Notes: generated by a model not told the origin, from the sequence alone. Positions 34,153-43,828 are shown, counted from the first letter of the stretch. The stretch: DNA of 64,000 bases from JBKBRC01 sp046292345 (GCA_046292345.1 JBKBRC010000001.1:1-64000), one strand, 5' to 3'. Made by a program: numbers and translations.

Positions 34153-34278
34153 CCGCGCGAGCCCCCAACGTCGGGGCGCCGGGCGTTCGTCTCGGCGCGG
34201 GGGTCGCCGGCGGGCCCGCCCCCCGCGCTCTTGCCCGAGCCTTCATCACACGTTGCCGCACCGACGGGTAATTCCGTG

Positions 34279-34318
34279 CGTGTAACATAGCCCGTGTAAC
34301 ATAGCCCGTGTAACATAG
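34279..34318. repeat. 14-bp tandem repeat, 2.9 copies, in a divergent spacer
   Basis: cgtgtaacatagcc starts at 34279, 34293 and 34307 (the last lacks two bases), with a degenerate copy at 34324. The 394-bp spacer 34122-34515, between the divergent VKOR-DsbA and DUF5916 genes, holds this array and the TATCTTT element. No gene was recognised in it. Confidence 0.9.
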
Positions 34319-34515
34319 ACAAGGCGTGTAACACGCTGGCGCTGGCGCTCGTCTCCGGCGCAGGCGCGCCTGCCGCGGATTTCCGTTCTCGCCTCTGGCG
34401 ATACGCCGGCCGGCAGGACCAGCCCCCGGCAACGCCGCCTGCCCCACGTGCCCGTCCGGCCCACTCCCCGCCCGCTCGTGCCCCGCCCGCCCGCTCGTCG
34501 CTCCCGGCTCCTGCC

Positions 34516-37218
34516 ATGCGCCTGCTCCTGCCGTGCTTTCTTCTGGCCTCGCTCGCCGCTGCCGCGCACGCGCAGTCCCCGCTGCCGCCGGCCATAGCGG
34601 ACACAGTGCCGGGCGGTCCCGGGCAAGCGCGCTACGCCTACGCGGCCGTCACGATCGCGCCCGGCGAGATCACGCTCGACGGCCGCCTCGACGAACCCGC
34701 CTGGCAGCGCGCTCGCGCCGCGACGGGCTTCGTGCAGCTCCGGCCCGCGCCCGGCCAGCCCGGCTCCGAAAAGACCGAGGCCCGCGTCCTCGTCGACGGG
34801 CGCCACCTCTACGTCGGCATGCGCATGCATGACCGGCAGGCGGAGGCCATCCAGGGGCGCCTCGCGCGCCGCGACGCGCGCGTCGAGAGCGACTGGGCAG
34901 GCGTCTCCATCGACTCGTACATGGACCGCCGGACGGCCTTCGCTTTCATGGTCAACGCGGCCGGCGTCAAACGGGACGAGTTGCTCTTCAACGACACCAA
35001 CCAGAGCCGCTCGTGGGACGCCGTCTGGGACGTGGCCGTCTCGCGCGACGACGGCGGCTGGACGGCCGAGTTTCGCATCCCGCTCTCGCAGCTCCGCTTC
35101 GCGGCCGGCACCGATACCTGGGGGCTTCAGTTCAGCCGCACCATCGCCCGGACTGGCGAGGAGCTCTACTGGTCGCCCCTGCTCCCCGAGCATGCCGGCG
35201 TCGTGAGCCGCTTCGGCACGATCAGCGGGATGGGCGAGCTCCGGCCCGGGCGGCGTGCCGAGGTCGTGCCCTACCTCGCCGGCCGCCTCGCGCGCCTGCC
35301 CGGCGACGACGCCGATCCGTTTCACACGCCCACCGAGGCCGTGCCGCGCGCCGGGCTCGATCTCCAGCTCGGCCTCACAGGCGACCTGACGTTCACCGGC
35401 ACCGTCAACCCAGACTTCGGACAGGTCGAGGCGGACCCGGCGCAGGTCAACCTCTCGGCCTTCGAGCCCTCGTTTCAGGAACGCCGCCCGTTCTTCGTCG
35501 AAGGCGCCGACGTGTTCAGCTTCGGGCGCGTGCGCTCGCACATCTCGACGGGGCGTCCCAACTACCTCTACACGCGGCGCATCGGGCGGAGCCCGCAGCG
35601 CGCGGCGTTCGTGCCGGGCCAGGCCTACGAGGCCGGCACGGTCTACACTGACGCGCCGGACGAGACGACCATCCTGGGCGCCGCCAAGGTCTCGGGGCGG
35701 CTCGCCGGCTGGTCGGTCGGCGTGCTCAATGCCGTCACGCGCGCCGAGTACGGGCGCTACGCCGCCGTCGGCGCCGACGGCCGGCCGGCTCTCGAAGGCC
35801 GCGCGCTCGTCGAGCCGCCCTCGAACTACTTCGCCGCGCGCGCGCGCCGCGCCGCCGGAGCGGGCCAGGTGGGCGGGCTCCTGACGGCCGTCCACCGCTT
35901 CACCGATGAGCCGGCACTCGCAGGGCTGCTCCCGCGCCAGGCTTACGTGGGCGGGCTCGACTTCGAGCGCCCGCTCGCCGGCGGCGCCTGGATCGTGAGC
36001 GGCGTTGCCGCCGGCTCGCTCGTCGAGGGCTCGCCCGAGGCCATGCTCCGCCTCCAGCGTGCGCCGCAGCGCTTCTACCAGCGCCCCGATGCCGCCCACC
36101 TCCGCCTCGACCCGGACGCCTCGGTCCTCGCCGGGTTCGCCGCAGACCTCGCGCTGCAGAAGGCCGGTGGCGAGCGCTGGCTCGGCTCGGTCACGCTCAA
36201 CACGACCTCGCCCGGCTTCGACGCCAACGCGCTCGGCTTCCACAATGCGACCGATCGCATTGGCCTCAACGCGATGGTCATCTACCGGCAGAACACGCCT
36301 ACCCGCCGTACGCGCAGCTGGAGCGCCAACGCGTCGGGCGTGACGCGCTTCACCTACGGCGGGGAGCGGACCGACCTTTTCTTCGGGACCAACCTGAACG
36401 GGCAGTTCCACAACTTCTGGTCGGCCGGCCTGAGCGCGTCGTTCTGGCCCGGCTCCTACGACGACCGCCTCACGCGCGGCGGCCCGCTCGCGGCCGGCCC
36501 CATGGGCGGCAGCGTCACCCTGAACGTGAGCACCGACGGGCGCCAGGTGCTCTCGGGCGGGCTCTCGACGAGCCACTCCGGCACCGCGCTCGGCGGGCGC
36601 TCGCACGGCCTGAGCGTGTCGGCGACCTACCGTCCGAGCGACTCGGTCACGCTGGCGCTCTCGCCCGGCGCGAGCTACGACTTCTCGCCGCGCCAGTACG
36701 TGCGCGCCTTTGCCGACCCTGCCGCGACGGCCACGTTCGGGCGGCGCTACGTGTTCGGCGAGCTCGAGCAGCGCTCGGCGTCGGTCGAGACGCGCCTGGA
36801 CTGGATCTTCACGCCCGACTTTTCGCTCCAGCTCGCCCTGCGGCCGTTCGTCGCCTCGGGCGACTACCTCCGCTACAGCGAGTTCGACGCGCCGCGCGCG
36901 CGCGCGCTGCCCGTCTACGGCCGCGACAAAGGCACCGCCACGCGCAACGCCGACGGCTCGGTCACCGTCGACCCCGGCGACGGCGGCGCGCCGTTCCGCC
37001 TCGCCGACCCGAGCTTCACGTTCCGCTCGCTCCAGGGCAGCGCCGTCCTGCGCTGGGAATACCGCCCGGGCTCGGCGCTCTTCTTCGTCTGGCAGCAGCA
37101 GCGCTCGGGCTTCGTGCAGGACGGCCGGCCGGACTGGGCGCGCGACGGCCGCGCCCTCTTCTCGGATCCCGTCGAGAACGTCTTCCTCGTCAAGGCCACC
37201 TACTGGCTGAGCAGCTGA
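34516..37218 (+). CDS. DUF5916 family outer-membrane protein with CBM9-like domain
   Basis: This is a 900-residue exported protein. The signal peptide (MRLLLPCFLLASLAAAAHA) is followed at about residues 45-235 by a carbohydrate-binding family 9-like domain (ITLDGRLDEPAWQRARAAT, then WDAVWDVAVSRDDGGWTAEFRIPLSQL in two stretches). The remainder is DUF5916: TGTVNPDFGQVEADPAQVNL, FEPSFQERRPFFVEGADVF and a long barrel-like tail of alternating aromatic strands. Such proteins are common in marine Bacteroidota, but their function is unknown; a surface glycan role is a guess from the CBM9-like fold. The ATG at 34516 fits the signal peptide. Confidence 0.88.
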   Translation: MRLLLPCFLLASLAAAAHAQSPLPPAIADTVPGGPGQARYAYAAVTIAPGEITLDGRLDEPAWQRARAATGFVQLRPAPGQPGSEKTEARVLVDGRHLYVGMRMHDRQAEAIQGRLARRDARVESDWAGVSIDSYMDRRTAFAFMVNAAGVKRDELLFNDTNQSRSWDAVWDVAVSRDDGGWTAEFRIPLSQLRFAAGTDTWGLQFSRTIARTGEELYWSPLLPEHAGVVSRFGTISGMGELRPGRRAEVVPYLAGRLARLPGDDADPFHTPTEAVPRAGLDLQLGLTGDLTFTGTVNPDFGQVEADPAQVNLSAFEPSFQERRPFFVEGADVFSFGRVRSHISTGRPNYLYTRRIGRSPQRAAFVPGQAYEAGTVYTDAPDETTILGAAKVSGRLAGWSVGVLNAVTRAEYGRYAAVGADGRPALEGRALVEPPSNYFAARARRAAGAGQVGGLLTAVHRFTDEPALAGLLPRQAYVGGLDFERPLAGGAWIVSGVAAGSLVEGSPEAMLRLQRAPQRFYQRPDAAHLRLDPDASVLAGFAADLALQKAGGERWLGSVTLNTTSPGFDANALGFHNATDRIGLNAMVIYRQNTPTRRTRSWSANASGVTRFTYGGERTDLFFGTNLNGQFHNFWSAGLSASFWPGSYDDRLTRGGPLAAGPMGGSVTLNVSTDGRQVLSGGLSTSHSGTALGGRSHGLSVSATYRPSDSVTLALSPGASYDFSPRQYVRAFADPAATATFGRRYVFGELEQRSASVETRLDWIFTPDFSLQLALRPFVASGDYLRYSEFDAPRARALPVYGRDKGTATRNADGSVTVDPGDGGAPFRLADPSFTFRSLQGSAVLRWEYRPGSALFFVWQQQRSGFVQDGRPDWARDGRALFSDPVENVFLVKATYWLSS

Positions 37219-37251
37219 CCGGCCGAGCCTGCCCGCGTGCGGGCCCAGCGC

Positions 37252-39003
37252 TCAGGTCTGGATAACGCCGACGCGGAACGGCTCGATCTCGGGGTTGAGG
37301 TCGGCCAGTTCCAGGCCGGCCGAGAGCCAGGCGCGCGTCTGCTCCGGCTCGATGATCTCGTCCACCCACAGGCGGGCCGCGGCGTAGTAGGGCGAGGTCT
37401 GCTCGGCGTAGCGCGCTTCGGTCTCGCGCAGCATGGCCGCGCGGTCCTCGTCCGAGAGCGGCCGGCCGGCCTTCTCGCGCTTGCGCTCTTCGACCTGCAC
37501 GAGCGTCTGCGCCGCCTGTGCCCCCCCCATGACGGCAATCTGGGCCGTCGGCCAGGCCAGGATCAGGCGCGGGTCGTAAGCCTTGCCGCAGAGCGCGTAG
37601 TTGCCCGCCCCGAACGAGTTGCCCACGATGACGGTGAACTTGGGCACGACCGAGTTGGCGACGGCCGAGACGAGCTTGGCGCCGTCCTTGATGATGCCTC
37701 CCTGCTCGGCACGCGTGCCCACCATGAAGCCCGTCACGTCCTGGAAAAACACGAGCGGGATCGTCTTCTGGTTGCAGTTGAGGATGAAGCGCGCCGCCTT
37801 GTCGGCCGCATCGGCGTAGATCACGCCGCCGACCTGCATCTCGGGAGCGCTGCCCTTTCGCGGCGTCGTCCTGACGACCTGGCGCTGGCTGGCCACGATG
37901 CCGACGCTCCAGCCGTCGATGCGGGCGTAGCCGCACACGAGCGTTTGCCCGTAGCCCGCCTTGTACTCGGTCCAGGAGTCGGCGTCGACGATGCGGGCGA
38001 GCACTTCACGCACGTCGTAGGGTTGCTGGCGCGACGCGGGGAAGACGACTGGCAGTTCGGCCGGGTCGAAGGCGGGCGCGGCCGGCGTCACGCGGTCGAA
38101 GCCCATGCGCGGGCGCGGGCCGAGCTTCGAGACGAGGTCGCGGATGGTGGCCAGGCACGTCTCGTCATCGGGCATTTTGTAGTCCGTCACGCCCGAGATG
38201 TCCGACTGCGTCGTGGCGCCGCCGAGCGTCTCGGCATCGGTCACCTCGCCGATGGCCGCCCGCACGAGGAACGGCCCGGCGAGGAACACTGAGCCCGTCC
38301 CTTCGACGATGAGCGCCTCGTCGGACATGATCGGGAGGTATGCCCCACCGGCCACGCACGAGCCCATGATGGCCGCAATCTGCGGCACGCCGAGTGCCGA
38401 GAGGCGGGCGTTGTTGCGAAAGATGCGCCCGAAGTGCTCCTTGTCTGGGAAGATCTCGTCCTGCATGGGCAGGAAGACGCCGGCCGAGTCCACGAGGTAG
38501 ATGATCGGGCAGCGATTCTCGAGCGCGATCTCCTGCGCGCGCAGGTTCTTCTTGGCCGAGATCGGAAACCACGCGCCGGCCTTGACGGTGGCGTCGTTGG
38601 CCACGACGAGCACCAGGCGCCCGTGGATGCGCCCGAGGCCCATCACGGTGCCGCCGGCGGGGCAGCCTCCCTCGGCCTCGTACATCCCGCGCCCGGCGAA
38701 CAGGCCGATCTCGAGGAACGGCGTGCCCTCGTCAAGCAGACGCGCGATGCGCTCGCGCGCCGTCAGCTTGCCGCGGCTGTGCTCGCGCGCGATGGCCTTC
38801 TCGCCCCCCCCGCGGCGCACCTCCGCCGCGCGGGCATGCAGGTCCTGCCGCAGCGCTTCGTGGGCGGCGCGGCGGGCGTCGGCCGCGGGCCCGTTGGGTG
38901 CGGGCGAGCCGAGCGTAAACGCCCGGGGCTGGTCCGGAACGAAGGCGGCGTCCGAAGCAGGGACGTCGGGAGCAGAGGCGTCGTGCAGAGGGCGGGCGGA
39001 CAT
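37252..39003 (-). CDS. Acyl-CoA carboxylase beta subunit (carboxyltransferase)
   Basis: This is a 583-residue biotin-dependent carboxyltransferase. It resembles the propionyl-, methylcrotonyl- and geranyl-CoA carboxylase beta chains, in which carboxybiotin transfers CO2 to an acyl-CoA. Hallmarks are KLTARERIARLLDEGTPFLE, VVANDATVKAGAWFP, RCPIIYLVDSAGVFLP, the oxyanion-forming MGSCVAGGAYLPIMSDEA, and in the second crotonase half DVTGFMVGTRAEQGGI and GNSFGAGNYALCG. The 60-residue N-terminal tail is variable. KVKAGAWFP-type motifs suggest methylcrotonyl-type, but substrate is unproven. No biotin carboxylase is adjacent. A TAGCTTG element lies 33 bp upstream. Confidence 0.9.
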   Translation of the reverse strand: MSARPLHDASAPDVPASDAAFVPDQPRAFTLGSPAPNGPAADARRAAHEALRQDLHARAAEVRRGGGEKAIAREHSRGKLTARERIARLLDEGTPFLEIGLFAGRGMYEAEGGCPAGGTVMGLGRIHGRLVLVVANDATVKAGAWFPISAKKNLRAQEIALENRCPIIYLVDSAGVFLPMQDEIFPDKEHFGRIFRNNARLSALGVPQIAAIMGSCVAGGAYLPIMSDEALIVEGTGSVFLAGPFLVRAAIGEVTDAETLGGATTQSDISGVTDYKMPDDETCLATIRDLVSKLGPRPRMGFDRVTPAAPAFDPAELPVVFPASRQQPYDVREVLARIVDADSWTEYKAGYGQTLVCGYARIDGWSVGIVASQRQVVRTTPRKGSAPEMQVGGVIYADAADKAARFILNCNQKTIPLVFFQDVTGFMVGTRAEQGGIIKDGAKLVSAVANSVVPKFTVIVGNSFGAGNYALCGKAYDPRLILAWPTAQIAVMGGAQAAQTLVQVEERKREKAGRPLSDEDRAAMLRETEARYAEQTSPYYAAARLWVDEIIEPEQTRAWLSAGLELADLNPEIEPFRVGVIQT

Positions 39004-39035
39004 GCGGCGAGACCGGGGGCAGACGGAGGAGGCGC

Positions 39036-39042
39036 CAAGCTA
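39036..39042 (-). promoter_or_regulatory. -7-type element TAGCTTG upstream of the carboxylase gene
   Basis: Minus-strand GTTAGCTTG lies 33 bp before the start codon and is the same heptamer as before murA, alaS and the TPR lipoprotein. Confidence 0.45.
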
Positions 39043-39187
39043 ACCCCCGGTCGGTGCATGGCTGCCGAACCGGGCCGGGCGCCCGATCCCCCGGCGCGTG
39101 GGACGTCCCGCAGTCAGGCCCTGAGCGGGCGCCCGGTCGGCATACGGCCGGCGCCGAGCCGACCTTGCCCGGAGAAGCGCAGAGCGC

Positions 39188-39376
39188 CTAGAGAAATACC
39201 GAGACCTTGCGCAGGATCAGCTGCTTGTCCTCGCCCGTCTGCGCATGAATCAGCGCGACGAGCTGCCCCAGGTTCCCCCGGGTCTTTTTGAGTTCGCTCT
39301 CGTCCAGGCCGGACCAGGTCGAGAGAATCTGGTCCACCATGCGTTGCCAGCTGGCTTCCATGCGCTGTTTGCTCAT
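39188..39376 (-). CDS. CsbD-like small stress protein
   Basis: This is a 62-residue helical protein, MSKQRMEASWQRMVDQILS then TWSGLDESELKKTRGNLGQL and a basic end. Its length and the W...L.W..L...DL...G....L pattern match the CsbD family, small proteins induced by general stress in many bacteria. Function is unknown. The ATG at 39374-39376 gives the usual family length; an earlier in-frame ATG would add 13 unconserved residues. A TACCTTT element lies 60 bp upstream. Confidence 0.65.
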   Translation of the reverse strand: MSKQRMEASWQRMVDQILSTWSGLDESELKKTRGNLGQLVALIHAQTGEDKQLILRKVSVFL

Positions 39377-39434
39377 GTGGTCCTCGGTAGTCTGTGCCGC
39401 AGAGCGGCAGTGCAAAAAGGGTTCGAAGTGCTAA

Positions 39435-39441
39435 AAAGGTA
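39435..39441 (-). promoter_or_regulatory. -7-type element TACCTTT upstream of the CsbD-like gene
   Basis: TACCTTTTT on the minus strand lies about 60 bp before the start, in an AT-rich patch. A GCCGC/GCGGC hairpin sits between it and the gene. Confidence 0.4.
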
Positions 39442-39524
39442 AGGCCGGGCGTGCGGGGCGCCAAGCAGCGAGCCTCTGACGCGGCGCCGTGCGTTTGTGG
39501 CGGCTGGCCACGCGGCAGGGCAGG

Positions 39525-40226
39525 TCAGGCCTCGCCACGCGGCGCGACGAGCGCGAGCAGCTTGCGTTTGGCCACGGGCAGCATCGTCTCGTCGAGCGGG
39601 AACGGCACATCCGACTCGACGACGAACGTGGCCGGCGCGGGCAGGTCTGGGCAGGCCTCCACGAGCGCGCGCTTCCAGAGGTCCGGGGGCGCCAGCGGCG
39701 GCAGGTCGGCCTCGACGGGTGCCGTGCGCAGCGAGCGGTAGGCGCCGTCGTGGCCCGTCAGAGCCGAGACGCGGTAGCGCAGCGCGCAGACGCTCCCCTG
39801 CTCGTCAGGGACGAGCAGGAAGCCCTCCGCCCGGTAGGCCGGCACAAGCCCGACGGCGGCGAGCGCCGCGTGCTGATCCACGAACTCGAACAGCGTGCGG
39901 CCTTCCTCGATAGCATCGGCCAGGAGCGGGAGCGCCCAGGCGGCGAGGTCCTCAGCCAGGAGCGGGGGTGCGGCCTCGTCCGGGGCGTAGCGGAGCGTGC
40001 CGGCCTCCCAGTCCACGCCGGCCACGCGGCCGGGCTGCGCCCCGCGGTGCCGCCCGAGCCCATCGAGGAACGCCTCGAGGTCGCGACGGAGCGCGACGAG
40101 GCCGGCCAGGTGCGGGTAGACGCGGCTGCGCGCGAAGGCGTGCCGGGCCTCCTGGAGCCCGGCAAGGATGCGGTAGCGGGCGGCTTCGGGGTCTCCCGCA
40201 GCCGCAAAAAGCGCGGTCGAGAGCAT
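39525..40226 (-). CDS. Conserved hypothetical protein divergent from murA
   Basis: This is a 233-residue soluble protein without signal peptide or membrane helix. It starts MLSTALFAAAGDPEAARYRI and continues with helical segments (YPHLAGLVALRRDLEAFLDG). A strand-rich middle follows (GTLRYAPDEAAPPLLAEDLA, EFVDQHAALAAVGLVPAYRA), and the end is VAKRKLLALVAPRGEA. No family can be named. It is divergently oriented from murA with a 270-bp spacer that has a murA promoter element but no recognised gene. The ATG at 40224-40226 is the first plausible start. Confidence 0.6.
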   Translation of the reverse strand: MLSTALFAAAGDPEAARYRILAGLQEARHAFARSRVYPHLAGLVALRRDLEAFLDGLGRHRGAQPGRVAGVDWEAGTLRYAPDEAAPPLLAEDLAAWALPLLADAIEEGRTLFEFVDQHAALAAVGLVPAYRAEGFLLVPDEQGSVCALRYRVSALTGHDGAYRSLRTAPVEADLPPLAPPDLWKRALVEACPDLPAPATFVVESDVPFPLDETMLPVAKRKLLALVAPRGEA

Positions 40227-40397
40227 GGCAGGGGCGATACGACAGGTCGGGTTCACCAAACCTTCGCCACAATCGTGCCGGAGCGCGAGTCCATCCGGCA
40301 TGCCCTGACCGATCGCATCGCCTGCGCGCCCGGCCGCCGCGCCGTACAGGTGGACCCGCCTTGCGGTCTCTTTGCAGCCGGCATGCGGCGTCGGCCG

Positions 40398-40404
40398 TAG
40401 CTTG
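40398..40404 (+). promoter_or_regulatory. -7-type element TAGCTTG upstream of murA
   Basis: GTAGCTTG lies 93 bp before the murA ATG. TTTG at 40371-40374 precedes it at a longer spacing (23 bp) than the 18 bp of the strong promoters. Confidence 0.4.
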
Positions 40405-40496
40405 TCTGCCCCGCCGCGCGCGCCCACACCGGGCCGCGCGGCTTTGTTTCCGGCCCGCACGGCGGCGCCACCGCACCTTCGCATCCTCACAGCCGA

Positions 40497-41816
40497 ATGG
40501 ACAAGCTCGTCATCCAGGGCGGCCGACCGCTGCGCGGCGCGCTCCGCGTGGGCGGCTCCAAAAACACCGCACTGCCGCTCATGGCCGCGGCCGTCCTCAC
40601 CGATGGCACGTCCACGATCCGTAACATCCCTGCACTCCAGGACGTGCACACGTTCGCCAACGTGCTGCGCGTGACGGGCTGCCGCGTCACGTTCCGCCCG
40701 GACGCGGACCCGGACACGGCGGAGACGATGGTCATCGACGCGCGCGACGTGCATCACGCCGAGGCGCCCTACGACCTCGTCAAGAAGATGCGCGCCTCGT
40801 TCTACATGCTCGGCGCGCTGCTCGGGCGCTGTGGGCACGCGCGCGTCTCGCTGCCGGGCGGCTGCGCCTGGGGGCCGCGCCCCGTAGACCTGCACCTGAA
40901 GGGCATGGAGGCGCTCGGCGCCGAGATCCGAGAAGAGGCCGGCTACGTGATCGCGCGTGCGCCTGGCGGACGCCTCCGCGGCGGGCACGTCCGCTTCGAA
41001 CCGCGCTCGGTCGGCGCGACGATCAACGTGCTGCTGGCCGCCGTCACCGCCGAGGGCACGACGACGATCGAGAACGCCGCGGCGGAGCCGGACGTGGTCG
41101 TCTTCGGCGACATGCTCCGCACCATGGGCGCGCGCATCGACGGGCTCGGCACGAACACGCTCACCATCGAGGGGGTGGAGGCGCTGCAGCCGGTCGCGTT
41201 CACCAACTGCCCCGACCGCATCGAGCTCGGCACGTACATGATCGCGGCGGCCATCGCGGCGGCCCCCGGCGAGACGGTCCGCCTCGAGGGCGCCCAGCCG
41301 GAGCACCTCGGCGAGGCCTTTCTGAGCCGCTTCCGCGAGACGGGCGTCCCGTTCACGCTCGGCAACAACTTCGTGGAGGTGACCGGCGTCGAGCGCATCG
41401 CGCCGGTCTCGGTCGTCACGGCCCCCTACCCTGGCTTCCCGACCGATCTCCAGGCGCAGTGGACCGTCATGATGATGCGCGCCGACGGGCCCTCGACGGT
41501 GCAGGACACGGTCTACACGGACCGCTTCAAGCACGTCCCGGAGCTGCGCCGCCTCGGCGCCCACGTGCGCGTCGAGGGCGACACGGTGCACGTAGGCGGG
41601 CGCGAGGGGCAGCACCTCTCGGGCACCTACGTCATGAGCACCGACCTGCGCGCGAGCGTCTCGCTCGTGCTGGCCGGGCTCGTGGCCGAGGGCGAGACGC
41701 ACGTGCTGCGCGTCTACCACCTCGACCGCGGCTACGAGAACCTCGAGGGCAAGCTCGCCCGTGCCGGCATCGCCATCCGGCGCGAGCAGTACGACGAGCA
41801 CGCCGTCGAGGCCTGA
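40497..41816 (+). CDS. murA: UDP-N-acetylglucosamine 1-carboxyvinyltransferase
   Basis: MurA adds enolpyruvate to UDP-GlcNAc, the first committed step of peptidoglycan synthesis and the target of fosfomycin. The 439 residues cover the whole enzyme. KLVIQGGRPLRGALRVGGSK and NTALPLMAAAVL at the start carry the conserved Lys-Asn pair. The active-site Cys is present in VSLPGGCAWGPRPVDLHL, so the enzyme should be fosfomycin-sensitive rather than carrying the Asp variant. SVGATINVLLAAV and the final RGYENLEGKLARAG are typical. An ABC exporter gene follows 46 bp downstream. Confidence 0.97.
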   Translation: MDKLVIQGGRPLRGALRVGGSKNTALPLMAAAVLTDGTSTIRNIPALQDVHTFANVLRVTGCRVTFRPDADPDTAETMVIDARDVHHAEAPYDLVKKMRASFYMLGALLGRCGHARVSLPGGCAWGPRPVDLHLKGMEALGAEIREEAGYVIARAPGGRLRGGHVRFEPRSVGATINVLLAAVTAEGTTTIENAAAEPDVVVFGDMLRTMGARIDGLGTNTLTIEGVEALQPVAFTNCPDRIELGTYMIAAAIAAAPGETVRLEGAQPEHLGEAFLSRFRETGVPFTLGNNFVEVTGVERIAPVSVVTAPYPGFPTDLQAQWTVMMMRADGPSTVQDTVYTDRFKHVPELRRLGAHVRVEGDTVHVGGREGQHLSGTYVMSTDLRASVSLVLAGLVAEGETHVLRVYHLDRGYENLEGKLARAGIAIRREQYDEHAVEA

Positions 41817-41862
41817 GGCGTGGCGGCAGAACCCCGGCGCGGTCTGCGAGCGTCCGAGCGCC

Positions 41863-43746
41863 ATGCCTGACGCCCCGCCTCCCGCTTCCCCGCAGGGGCA
41901 TCCGCCCCCGCAGGGTCGCCCGCCCGCCGTGCCGCTCGCGCGCACGCTCCGGCGGCTGCTGCGCCTGACGCGCCCCTACCGCTTCCGCCTCGGGGCGGCC
42001 ATCCTGCTCGCCCTCGCGACGACCGGCATCGCGCTCGTCGTCCCGCTGGGCCTGCAGCGCCTGCTCGACGCCGTCTTCGTGGCCGGCGACGCGGCGCTGC
42101 TGGACCGGCTCGCGCTGGGCCTGCTGGCGCTCTTTGCCGCGCAGGCCGTCGTCGGCTTCGGCGGGAGCTATCTGCTCGCCTGGACGGGCGAGCGCATCGT
42201 GACCGACCTCCGCCGGCAGCTCTACACCCACCTGCACCGCCTCGGGCTGCGCTTCTTCGACGGCACGCGCACAGGCGAGATCACGAGCCGGCTCACCAAC
42301 GACGTGGGCAAGGTGCAGACGGCCGTCACCGACGACCTCTCGCGCAGCCTCACGCTCGCACTCACGCTCGCCGGTTCGGTCGCGCTCATGCTCGCCCTCA
42401 ACTGGCGCCTCACGCTCGTGATCCTGCTCACGGTGCCGCCGGTGGGCTTCGCGGCGCGCTTCTTCGGCCAGACGGTGCGCCGCCTCGCGCGCCAGATCCA
42501 GGACCGCCTCGCCGAGACGACGGCCGTGGCCGAGGAGGCCATCGCGTCGGTGCGCGTCGTGAAGGCGTTCGGGCAGGAGCGCGCCGAGGCCGAGCGCTAC
42601 GGGCGCGCCGTGGAGGCGCTCTTCGGCACCGCGCGGCGCAAGGCGCTCGTGGTCTCGGCGTTCTGGAGCGGCATCGGATTCCTGTTTCTGCTCGGGCTCG
42701 TCGTCATCTTCTGGTACGGCGGACGCGAGGTGCTCGCCGGGCGTCTCACGACGGGCGCGCTCGTGGCGTTCATCGTGTACGCGCTCAACATCGCGCGCGT
42801 GGCGGGCGAGTCGAGCAGCATCTACGCGTCGGTCAACGCCGCCGCCGGCGCGAGCGAACGCCTGTTCGAACTGCTCGACACGCGCCCCGAGATCGCCGAC
42901 GCGCCCGACGCGCGCCCGCTCCCGGCGCCCGTGCGCGGGGCGGTCGCGTTCGAGCGCGTCACGTTCGGCTACGAGGCCGGCAGGCCGATCCTGACCGAGC
43001 TCTCGTTCGAGGCCGAGGCCGGGCAGACGGTCGCGCTCGTCGGGCCCAGCGGCGCCGGCAAGACGACGCTCCTGCACCTGATCCCGCGCTTCTACGACCC
43101 GGACGCCGGACGCGTCTGCATTGACGGACACGACCTCCGGAGCGTGACGACGGACTCGCTTCGGCGCCATATCGCGCTCGTGGCGCAGGACGTGCAGCTC
43201 TTCGGCACCTCGCTCGCCGAGAACATCCGCTACGGGCGCCCGGACGCGACCGACGACGAAGTCGAGGCCGCCGCGCGCGCCGCGCACGCGCACGCCTTCA
43301 TCGCGGCCCTCCCCGAGGGCTACGCCACGCCCGTCGGCGAGCGCGGCGTGACGCTCTCGGGCGGGCAGCGCCAGCGCGTTGCTATCGCACGCGCGCTCCT
43401 GCGCGACCCGGCCATCCTGCTGCTCGACGAGGCCACGAGCGCCCTCGACGCCGAGAGCGAGGCGCTCGTGCAGGACGCGCTCGCGCGCCTGATGCGAGGC
43501 CGGACGACGTTCGTGATCGCGCACCGCCTCGCCACGGTCCGAGACGCCAGCCGCATCCTCGTCCTCGAGGCCGGTCGGATCGTCGAGGACGGAACGCACG
43601 CGACGCTCGTGGCGCAGGGGGGGCTCTATGCCCGCCTGGCCGCACGGCAGTTCCGCGAGGCCGTGCCGGACGACGACGACGCAACCGGCCCGGGCACGCC
43701 GACGCGCGGCACGCCGACGCACGCCGCGTCGGCCCCGCTCGGCTGA
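41863..43746 (+). CDS. MsbA-like ABC exporter (half transporter)
   Basis: This is a 627-residue fused permease-ATPase of the lipid A/multidrug exporter class. After a Pro-rich 25-residue tail there are six transmembrane helices (residues about 45-330) with the coupling segment RFFDGTRTGEITSRLTNDV. The ATPase has Walker A GPSGAGKTT, the Q-loop VAQDVQLFG, the ABC signature LSGGQRQRVAIARAL, Walker B ILLLDEATSALD and the H-loop VIAHRLATV. It probably works as a homodimer. It shares an orientation with murA 46 bp upstream. Its C-terminus bears two G-T-P-T-R/H pentapeptides from a 15-bp repeat (43693-43722). Confidence 0.93.
   Translation: MPDAPPPASPQGHPPPQGRPPAVPLARTLRRLLRLTRPYRFRLGAAILLALATTGIALVVPLGLQRLLDAVFVAGDAALLDRLALGLLALFAAQAVVGFGGSYLLAWTGERIVTDLRRQLYTHLHRLGLRFFDGTRTGEITSRLTNDVGKVQTAVTDDLSRSLTLALTLAGSVALMLALNWRLTLVILLTVPPVGFAARFFGQTVRRLARQIQDRLAETTAVAEEAIASVRVVKAFGQERAEAERYGRAVEALFGTARRKALVVSAFWSGIGFLFLLGLVVIFWYGGREVLAGRLTTGALVAFIVYALNIARVAGESSSIYASVNAAAGASERLFELLDTRPEIADAPDARPLPAPVRGAVAFERVTFGYEAGRPILTELSFEAEAGQTVALVGPSGAGKTTLLHLIPRFYDPDAGRVCIDGHDLRSVTTDSLRRHIALVAQDVQLFGTSLAENIRYGRPDATDDEVEAAARAAHAHAFIAALPEGYATPVGERGVTLSGGQRQRVAIARALLRDPAILLLDEATSALDAESEALVQDALARLMRGRTTFVIAHRLATVRDASRILVLEAGRIVEDGTHATLVAQGGLYARLAARQFREAVPDDDDATGPGTPTRGTPTHAASAPLG
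43693..43722 (+). repeat. 15-bp direct repeat, 2 copies, in the ABC exporter C-terminus
   Basis: ggcacgccgacgcgc and ggcacgccgacgcac lie side by side and encode G-T-P-T-R and G-T-P-T-H, 24 bp before the stop codon. Confidence 0.8.
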
Positions 43747-43828
43747 CGGCGCAGCGGCTTTTTCGCGCGCAGGTTTTCGCGTACACTGCGCGGCCTGCGC
43801 ACGCCGCGCCGGTCAAGCAACCGCGTCC

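Noticed and set aside
41632..43722. 696-codon open frame antisense to murA and the ABC exporter
   Set aside because: It is a shadow of well-conserved genes and has no recognisable domain.
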